Origin: Fimenecus sp045578245
GTDB taxonomy: Bacteria > Bacillota > Clostridia > Oscillospirales > Acutalibacteraceae
Reading direction: 5' to 3'
Length of the DNA stretch: 14,368 nt
NCBI GenBank assembly: GCA_045578245.1
Contig: JAZNJX010000108.1
Coordinates: 1 to 14,368, forward strand
Shown: one piece after another, positions 7,037 to 12,532 of the stretch
How positions within the stretch are numbered: position 1 is the stretch's first letter
Layout: every line of letters starts with the position of its first letter
Program-made: the position numbers and the translations under genes
Notes under the pieces: model-generated
Seen by the model: the letters and a program-made list of their open reading frames with translations, nothing else
Databases searched by the model: none
Told to the model about the DNA's origin: nothing

Positions 7037-8827
7037 ATGAAAAAATTTTTATCAATACTTCTATCAATTATAATGATAATCTCTGCTTTGCCGTTGGTCG
7101 TAACAGCGACAGAGCAGGATCTAGTAATACTTTATACCAACGATGTTCACTGTGCAATTGACGATTATCCCGTACTTGCAGCATACAGAGCTGAGCTTAT
7201 TGCTCAGGGTAAGAATGTTATAACTGTTGATGCAGGTGATGCAATACAGGGTGAAGTTATCGGCTCAATGACCAAGGGCGAAGCCGTTGTTGATATTATG
7301 AATACAGTCGGATATGATTATGCTGTACCCGGCAACCATGAGTTTGATTATGGTATGGATGTTTTCCTTGGTCTTGCACAGAATAAAGCTGAATATGACT
7401 ATATCAGCTCTAATTTTTATTATCTTCCATCTGTTTCACCTGTACTTGCTCCTTATGCAGTTGAAGATTTTGGCAGTTATCAGGTAGCTTTTGTGGGTAT
7501 CACAACACCTGACACAATCACATCATCAACTCCTGAGTTTTTCAAAGACGAAGGTGGTAACTATATTTATGGTTTCCCTACTTATCCGGGTGGTATGACA
7601 AACGAAGACCTCTATGAAAACATTCAGAAAAGCGTTGACAATGCCATTGATGATGGTGCCGATTATGTTATTGCAGTAGGTCACATTGGTATTATTGGGT
7701 CAAATGATGGTTGGAAAACTACTGATATAATTGCCAATACAGATGGTATTGATTATTTCATTGATGCACATGCTCACGAAACAATCCAAGGTGATGTTTA
7801 CAAAAACGAGAATAACGAGGATGTTGTTGTTACATCAACAGGTTCAAAATTCCAAAACTTTGGTATGATGACAATTACTGAAAGTGGTACTGAGTTTAAA
7901 CTTATCAATCCTGATGATGTTAATATTGAAACAATGTCTGCAGACGCAAAATCGGCTTACAATACTGTTAAGGAAAAGGTTGACGGTTACAATGAAGATA
8001 TAGCATATCTTTACAATGAAATCGGCACATCCGAAGCCAAGCTTATTATCTACGATTCCGACGGAATCAGAGCCGTCAGAAAGAGAGAAACCAATGCCGG
8101 TGACTTTGTTGCAGATGCCTACCGTGCAGTGACAGGGGCAGATGTTGCAATTGCCAACGGTGGTGGCATCCGTGCAGAAATTGAAATCGGTGGTGTTTCA
8201 AGAAAGAATCTTATGGATGTGAATGCTTTCAACAATGAAATGTGTGTTCTTGAGGTTACCGGACAGCAGATTGTTGATATACTTGAACACGGTGCACGTA
8301 AATGTCCTGAAGTTCTCGGTAGTTTCTTCCAGGTTTCAGGTATGTCTTTTGAAATCCACACCTACAGAGAATCTCCGGTTATCACTAACTCACTCGGTGA
8401 TTTTATTGAAGTTGACAGTACAAAACCACGCAGAGTCCAGAACGTTCGAATAGGCAATGAACCTATCAATCTTGATAAGACATACACATTAGCTGGTAGT
8501 ACTTATGTGCTTCTTCAGGGTGGCGATGGGCTTACCATGCTTGATGGTGCAAGAATTGTTCAAAAAGACGGTCTTCCCTGTGATTCTGAGATGTTGATTA
8601 AGTATTTTACGGAAACACTTAATGGTAAAATCACAGATGAGATGTATGGTAACCCAAATGGTGATGGAAGAATAAGAATCATTGACACTGAACCAGAAAA
8701 CCCAGTTATTTGCGACCATATGTGTCATAATGATGGTTTCATTAGGTTTATTTGGAATATAATTAATTTCTTTAACAAAATTTTGGGTATAAACCCGGTT
8801 TGTGAGTGTAATGCACCACACTATTAA
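7037..8827 (+). CDS. Secreted 5'-nucleotidase/2',3'-cyclic phosphodiesterase family protein
   Basis: This 596-residue protein belongs to the UshA/YfkN family, which removes phosphate from nucleotides outside the cytoplasm. Residues 1-24 are a signal peptide. The metallophosphoesterase domain shows D36-x-H38 (YTNDVH), GDAIQG (Asp68), GNHEFDYG (Asn100, His101), VGH (His216) and AHAH (His245, His247), a complete two-metal set. From about residue 345 the 5'-nucleotidase C-terminal domain follows, with TNAGDFVADA and ANGGGIRAEI. The last 38 residues (559-596, starting CDHMCH, ending HY) are an extra module not found in UshA and shared with the preceding gene product. An AGGAG site precedes the ATG. 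It is the last gene of the block and would supply phosphate and nucleosides. Exact substrate specificity is not readable. Confidence 0.92.
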   Translation: MKKFLSILLSIIMIISALPLVVTATEQDLVILYTNDVHCAIDDYPVLAAYRAELIAQGKNVITVDAGDAIQGEVIGSMTKGEAVVDIMNTVGYDYAVPGNHEFDYGMDVFLGLAQNKAEYDYISSNFYYLPSVSPVLAPYAVEDFGSYQVAFVGITTPDTITSSTPEFFKDEGGNYIYGFPTYPGGMTNEDLYENIQKSVDNAIDDGADYVIAVGHIGIIGSNDGWKTTDIIANTDGIDYFIDAHAHETIQGDVYKNENNEDVVVTSTGSKFQNFGMMTITESGTEFKLINPDDVNIETMSADAKSAYNTVKEKVDGYNEDIAYLYNEIGTSEAKLIIYDSDGIRAVRKRETNAGDFVADAYRAVTGADVAIANGGGIRAEIEIGGVSRKNLMDVNAFNNEMCVLEVTGQQIVDILEHGARKCPEVLGSFFQVSGMSFEIHTYRESPVITNSLGDFIEVDSTKPRRVQNVRIGNEPINLDKTYTLAGSTYVLLQGGDGLTMLDGARIVQKDGLPCDSEMLIKYFTETLNGKITDEMYGNPNGDGRIRIIDTEPENPVICDHMCHNDGFIRFIWNIINFFNKILGINPVCECNAPHY

Positions 8828-8879
8828 TCCTATCACCTCTTTTCATTATATAAAAAATGTGAATAATTAATTATGAATT

Positions 8880-8905
8880 AAGCACCATTCCTTGTGTTGG
8901 TGCTT
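8880..8905 (+). terminator. Hairpin after the nucleotidase gene, possible operon terminator
   Basis: AAGCACCA (8880-8887) and TGGTGCTT (8898-8905) form an 8-bp perfect stem with a 10-nt loop, about 52 nt after the nucleotidase stop. The following GATTCTTTC is only a weak U-tract. It is the first stable hairpin downstream of the operon, but it could instead be the end of the repeat described next. Confidence 0.45.
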
Positions 8906-9072
8906 GATTCTTTCTCCGAAATTGTATGATACATTTTTCATAAGATGGCTAACTTCATCAAATGGCGTAATCAATGCCAGAAAAAACGCTTCTTTAGAAA
9001 TGCTTTTTCAACGAATTTCGTTCCCTTGCGGAACGAGTGAAATATCTGCGAAACGTAGTCAATGCCAAATAA
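8906..9072. repeat. Non-coding stretch, probable degenerate dispersed repeat
   Basis: No supported gene lies in the 450 bases between the nucleotidase and fucosidase genes. This part is bracketed by the hairpins at 8880-8905 and 9073-9111. Inside is another short hairpin (TTCGTTCC 9017-9024 with GGAACGAG 9030-9037). Read on the minus strand, two short frames with protein-like composition are interrupted by stops: one containing HSFRKGTKFVEKAF, another containing FDEVSHLMKN and NFGERIKHQH. Compact hairpin-rich stretches with broken frames like this are typical of MITE-like repeats in clostridial genomes. That assignment is pattern memory and has not been tested against a database. Confidence 0.35.
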
Positions 9073-9117
9073 GATACCACTATTGATACAATTCAGGTCA
9101 ATAGTGGTATCGTTGTT
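9073..9117 (+). terminator. Strong 14-bp hairpin, possible terminator
   Basis: GATACCACTATTGA (9073-9086) and TCAATAGTGGTATC (9098-9111) form a perfect 14-bp stem with an 11-nt loop, followed by GTTGTTTTA. It would stop transcription escaping the nucleotidase operon. It is the most stable stem in the intergenic region and may also be an end of the repeat on its left. Confidence 0.6.
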
Positions 9118-9148
9118 TTATATAGCATTTAAGCCATTTACAAGAATT

Positions 9149-9199
9149 AAGCGTTGCATTTGGAAATTCGCCACTCCCTTCTGCAACGCTTTTTATTGT
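9149..9199 (+). terminator. Repeated terminator-like hairpin, complete copy
   Basis: AAGCGTTGCA (9149-9158) pairs with TGCAACGCTT (9182-9191) as a 10-bp stem with a 23-nt loop, running into TTTTTATTG. The loop and right arm are repeated at the start of the window (identical over 9171-9199 and 11-39). The large conserved loop is unusual for a simple terminator. Confidence 0.6.
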
Positions 9200-9246
9200 G
9201 AAACAACAAGGTTTCAAAAACTGCAAGCATAATTGCAAGGAATAGA

Positions 9247-9269
9247 ACCTGCTCATTTAAAAGGCAGGT
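9247..9269 (-). terminator. Weak terminator candidate of the fucosidase gene
   Basis: On the minus strand, about 8 nt after the fucosidase stop, ACCTGC and GCAGGT form a 6-bp stem followed by TCTATTCCTT. The stem is short and the U-tract poor, so this is tentative. Confidence 0.35.
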
Positions 9270-9277
9270 ATTATTCT

Positions 9278-10726
9278 TTATTCGTATATTTTTATATCCT
9301 TCAGTACAGGATTTGACCTCGATTGAGTCACAATGATAACAATTCTGTCCGTTGTTACAGGAGAATCAAGTTTCACGATTTTCTTTGAGCCTATAACAGT
9401 ACCTGCATAAATAAGTTCATAGCCCAGGTGTTCTTTCTTTACATAAATCTTAAACTCTTCAATACGTTGACTATATGTTAGGTCTTCCGAAAGCGTAATA
9501 ACCTTCACTTGCTTTTTTGAAGAAAAATCAACCGTTATACCTGATTCACCATCGGCAAGACATATACCATTCTCGCTCATCTCCCTTGTGTTTTTCTCAG
9601 GAGAGTATGCGAAAAGTTTTTTGTTTCTTATCTCATTCTTAAAAGGTTCAGTGATAAGCTCAGTGAAATTCTTGAGAGTTTTAATTTCACGCTTGTCTAT
9701 AAGACCGTTCTTATTAGGAGGTACATTGAGAAGCATTGAAGCGTTACCTCCCACAGAGTCAAAATATATTTTTGCAAGGTCTTCGGCAGTTCTTTGTTTT
9801 TTGAAAAGGTAATAAAGGTTATTATGCCAGAACCAGCCAAGATTTATCGAAACATCAGCCTCTGCAGGCTTAAAGACAAGATTTTTATAGTTTTCCAGCA
9901 CCTTTCTTGAACCGAGATCTTCAGTTGTATCGCTCAGTTTCTCAGCCATATGCTTTGTCTGATCTTCGGCAGTCTGTGAATTTTCAACAACCTTATCGGT
10001 GCTGTCCTTTTCGCCAGGAATTACACTCCATTCGTTTTTTCTGACTCTGCCACCCTCGTTACCTATCCATCGCACATCAGGTCCGCAGATAGAAATAACG
10101 GCATCAGGGTGATGCTTTCTTATAACGGAATAATACCTGTCCCAATCGTAAATCTGTTTTTTACCGTTTTTTTCTTCACCGCAGGCTCCGTCAAACCAAA
10201 AGCAGAATATATCACCATAGTTACAACAAAGCTCTGTCAACTGATTTACAAAGAAATCGTTATACCCCTCAGTACCGTAAGTCTTTTCGTGTCTGTCCCA
10301 AGGCGAAAGATAAATGCCGAGTTTGAGGTCATATTTCTTGCAACTTTCCGAAAGCATTTTCACAATATCTTTACCGAAAGGTGTGTTCATTACATTGTGG
10401 TCTGTAAATTTTGTGTCAAAAAGACAAAAACCGTCGTGATGCTTGGCAGTAATTATTATACCCTTACTGCCAGTTGCTTTGAGTACACTGCACCATTGGT
10501 CTGTGTCAAGCTTTTTCGGATTGAATCGGGAAATATCCTCATTTCCGTCACCCCACTCACGGTTGGTTATTGTGTTAATGCCGAAGTGAATAAAATTATA
10601 GTATTCAAGCTTCATAAACTCCAGCTGTCGTTCAGAAGGAGTAACATTTATATATCTTTCAACCTCTATACCGTTTATTGGATATGAATTGTTGCCGAAG
10701 CACCAACCTTCTTTAATAACCTTCAT
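9278..10726 (-). CDS. Alpha-L-fucosidase, glycoside hydrolase family 29
   Basis: This 482-residue enzyme removes terminal alpha-L-fucose from glycans such as mucin or milk oligosaccharides. Family 29 features run in order: YYNFIHFGINTIT with REWGDG (about 42-61), ITAKHHDGFCLFDT (92-105), LGIYLSPWDRH (136-146) and FCFWFDGACG (174-183). Asp179 in WFDG is the expected nucleophile. Residues about 365-482 look like the beta-sandwich domain that usually follows the barrel. There is no signal peptide, so it probably acts in the cytoplasm on imported oligosaccharides. Length is normal for the family. The start at 10726 has AAAGGAGA 6-7 nt upstream. The preceding GH18 gene's terminator ends only a few bases before that ribosome binding site. 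Linkage specificity cannot be assigned. Confidence 0.93.
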   Translation of the reverse strand: MKVIKEGWCFGNNSYPINGIEVERYINVTPSERQLEFMKLEYYNFIHFGINTITNREWGDGNEDISRFNPKKLDTDQWCSVLKATGSKGIIITAKHHDGFCLFDTKFTDHNVMNTPFGKDIVKMLSESCKKYDLKLGIYLSPWDRHEKTYGTEGYNDFFVNQLTELCCNYGDIFCFWFDGACGEEKNGKKQIYDWDRYYSVIRKHHPDAVISICGPDVRWIGNEGGRVRKNEWSVIPGEKDSTDKVVENSQTAEDQTKHMAEKLSDTTEDLGSRKVLENYKNLVFKPAEADVSINLGWFWHNNLYYLFKKQRTAEDLAKIYFDSVGGNASMLLNVPPNKNGLIDKREIKTLKNFTELITEPFKNEIRNKKLFAYSPEKNTREMSENGICLADGESGITVDFSSKKQVKVITLSEDLTYSQRIEEFKIYVKKEHLGYELIYAGTVIGSKKIVKLDSPVTTDRIVIIVTQSRSNPVLKDIKIYE

Positions 10727-10742
10727 AACATATCTCCTTTTT

Positions 10743-10775
10743 AAAAAGCCTCACACTGCTTTTACAATGTGAGGC
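10743..10775 (-). terminator. Terminator of the GH18 gene, abutting the fucosidase ribosome binding site
   Basis: On the minus strand GCCTCACA and TGTGAGGC (10768-10775 and 10748-10755) form an 8-bp perfect, GC-rich stem with a 12-nt loop, followed by TTTTT at 10743-10747. It begins about 10 nt after the GH18 stop. The U-run is followed within a few bases by the AAAGGAGA of the fucosidase gene, so no separate fucosidase promoter fits between them. It may work as a partial terminator setting the ratio of the two products. Confidence 0.75.
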
Positions 10776-10784
10776 CCGGTTTAA

Positions 10785-11798
10785 TCAATAATGCCTATTA
10801 ACCGTTTCACCAATTGCTCTGAGAAGCGAATCCTCGTGGCTTAACGGAATATCACAGCTGTAATGCCATATCATAACACCGCCAAAACCGTTATTGATGG
10901 CATACTCGGTTTTCTGACTGATAACCTCAGAGGTGTTGAACCAACAATCCTTGTTTATTTCATCGCAATGATACCAGCCGTCTCTGCTCATTTTTTCATA
11001 ACAGTCAATAAAGTCATACCAATAAGGTGCCATATCCTTCGGTCTTGAATAGAAAGGAAGACCGACATTTATTTTACCCACGGGAACACCCTTATACCTA
11101 AGTTTCTTAATCTGAGTGACAGTATCCTCATAGGTTGCATGCTTTCCGTTTGCATCAACATAATCATAGGTCATAAGCTCAAGGGTGTCAATAGCCGAAA
11201 CAGCTTCAAGGGTTAAGGAAACATTCCAGGCGCTGAGTGCAACACCGAGGGTATATTCATCACGCAGATATGATTTGAGTGAAACAAGGAATTTATTGAA
11301 ATAGTACCACGCATCACTTGTAATCGGATATTCATAGTCAAAGTGAACACCGTCAAAGTCGTATTTTTTGAGAACATCTAAGACGTTTTTTTCGAGAACT
11401 CCGCTTTTAAAGGCTTTGTTGTGTTCCGTACTCTGTACCTTCATCTGCTGCTTCCATTCATCGGAATCTGTGTTACCCCGAGGTCCGAGCAGATTGAGGG
11501 TAATATGAATATCTCTGTCACCAATTACATCACGAACTGCAGTCATAACTCTTTCCATTTTTGCTTCGTCATATTCGACCTCGCCTTTACTGTTAAAGTT
11601 GGCACATTCGAAAATGATAAGGTCAGTTATAATGTTGAAATTCTCTGAATTAAGGTCGTCTGCTGAATGAACACTGTCACCTCTTATATAGGATGTTACT
11701 TTGAATTTTTCTGCTTTACCTTCAAATTTGAAAGGACGGGTAAAAAAAGCAATAACAGAGGTGAAAAAACAGAGTATTATCTGAATCATTGAAGCCAT
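10785..11798 (-). CDS. GH18-family glycosidase-like protein with N-terminal hydrophobic segment
   Basis: This 337-residue protein has a GH18 barrel, the family of chitinases and endo-beta-N-acetylglucosaminidases. Seen in order: barrel start FKVTSYIRGD (32-41), ITLNLLGPRG (99-108), catalytic strand DFDGVHFDYEYP (147-158), LMTYDY (208-213, the M-x-Y-D motif), KINVGLPFYSRP (242-253) and GGVMIWHYSCD (306-316, Trp311). In DxxDxDxE the second Asp is His152, but Asp154 and the catalytic acid Glu156 are kept. Residues 4-19 are hydrophobic with no positive charge before and several after (R21, K24, K28), so the domain may face the cytoplasm. The start has GGAGG 10 nt upstream and a good promoter. A decayed paralogue lies just upstream. 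Substrate could be a GlcNAc-containing glycan; activity is likely but not certain. Confidence 0.85.
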   Translation of the reverse strand: MASMIQIILCFFTSVIAFFTRPFKFEGKAEKFKVTSYIRGDSVHSADDLNSENFNIITDLIIFECANFNSKGEVEYDEAKMERVMTAVRDVIGDRDIHITLNLLGPRGNTDSDEWKQQMKVQSTEHNKAFKSGVLEKNVLDVLKKYDFDGVHFDYEYPITSDAWYYFNKFLVSLKSYLRDEYTLGVALSAWNVSLTLEAVSAIDTLELMTYDYVDANGKHATYEDTVTQIKKLRYKGVPVGKINVGLPFYSRPKDMAPYWYDFIDCYEKMSRDGWYHCDEINKDCWFNTSEVISQKTEYAINNGFGGVMIWHYSCDIPLSHEDSLLRAIGETVNRHY

Positions 11799-11826
11799 GA
11801 TTATTTATCCTCCAATCTATTTTCGA

Positions 11827-11854
11827 TTATATAGTATTTTCTAAGAAATGCAAT
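11827..11854 (-). promoter_or_regulatory. Sigma-A-type promoter of the GH18 gene
   Basis: Read on the minus strand, TTGCAT (11849-11854) and a perfect TATAAT (11827-11832) are 16 nt apart, placing transcription start near 11820, about 20 nt before the GH18 start codon. The short leader just holds the GGAGG site. This lets the intact GH18 gene, and perhaps the fucosidase, be expressed independently of the transporter. Confidence 0.65.
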
Positions 11855-11967
11855 AACTCGAAAAGAATATCATAACTTTTTCATATAATATCAACTACAT
11901 TGATAATTGTAACATTTGATGTACTTCAGGATATAGCATCACTTAAAAAGAAATGTAATATATTAAT

Positions 11968-12000
11968 ATCACCCCACTTGAACAGTTCAGGTGAGGTGAT
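11968..12000 (-). terminator. Long hairpin after the GH18 pseudogene
   Basis: ATCACCCCACTTGA pairs with TCAGGTGAGGTGAT with one mismatch and one G-U pair. On the minus strand it lies just after the pseudogene stop and is followed by ATATTAATATATT, a poor U-tract. On the plus strand the tail is GTTTTATC. It probably was, and may still be, the terminator of the transporter/GH18 transcript. Confidence 0.5.
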
Positions 12001-12006
12001 GTTTTA

Positions 12007-12532
12007 TCAATAGTTCGTATCTACTGTTTCACCGATAGCTCTAAGAAGTGAACCCTCGTGAGTTGAGGGAAGGTCACAGCTGTAATGCCATATCATAACA
12101 CCACCGAGACCGTTATCGATGCCGTATTGCGTTTTTTGACTAATAACCTCTGGAGTGTTGAACCAGAAATCCTTGTTTATTTCATCGCAATGATACCAGC
12201 CATCTTCGGTCATTTTATCATAACAACTATTATAACCATACCAATAAGCTGACAGGTCTGTTGGTCTTGAGTAGAAAGGAAGTCCGATATTTATCTTACT
12301 TACAGGAATACCTATGTCCTTGATTTGCTCAATCTGAGCAACGGTATCCTCGTAGGTTGCGTGCTTTCCGTTTGCATCTACATAGTCATAAGTCATAAGT
12401 TCGAAAGTGTCAACAGCCGAAATAGCCCTAAGGGTAAAATGCATATTCCATGTACTGGCTGCACATTTTTTACTCTTGCCAAACGCCCAATACAATACTA
12501 CTCTTACATTCTTGCCGATGGTTTTGATTGTG
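12007..12532 (-). pseudogene. Decayed GH18 paralogue, C-terminal half retained
   Basis: The part from about 12465 down to 12007 encodes 147 residues that align without gaps to residues 191-337 of the intact GH18 protein next door, roughly 70% identical. It includes LMTYDYVDANGKHATYEDTV and GGVMIWHYSCD. The catalytic DxxDxDxE segment is missing. Just upstream in the same frame, TIGKNVRVVLYWAFGKSK resembles the second barrel strand (residues about 91-107 of the intact copy). This suggests an internal deletion of about 80 residues plus loss of the 5' end. The frame stays open beyond 12532 into the transporter's 3' end, but no ribosome binding site or start suits it. The protein could not be an active GH18 enzyme. 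It is a tandem duplicate that has decayed. Confidence 0.8.

Noticed and set aside
8892..9086. A 64-codon plus-strand open frame in the intergenic region
   Set aside because: No ribosome binding site, no family resemblance, and it lies across several hairpins of the probable repeat.
1..9199. Genomic island or integrative element bounded by att sites at the 29-base repeats
   Set aside because: No integrase, excisionase gene, tRNA or transfer gene is present, and the repeats are terminator hairpins. The N-terminal HTH of the regulator resembles excisionases only in fold and sits in a larger protein. Kept only as a repeat observation.
10109..10687. A 192-codon plus-strand frame inside the fucosidase gene
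   Set aside because: It is antisense to a clear GH29 enzyme with all family motifs; the length is a by-product of codon use.
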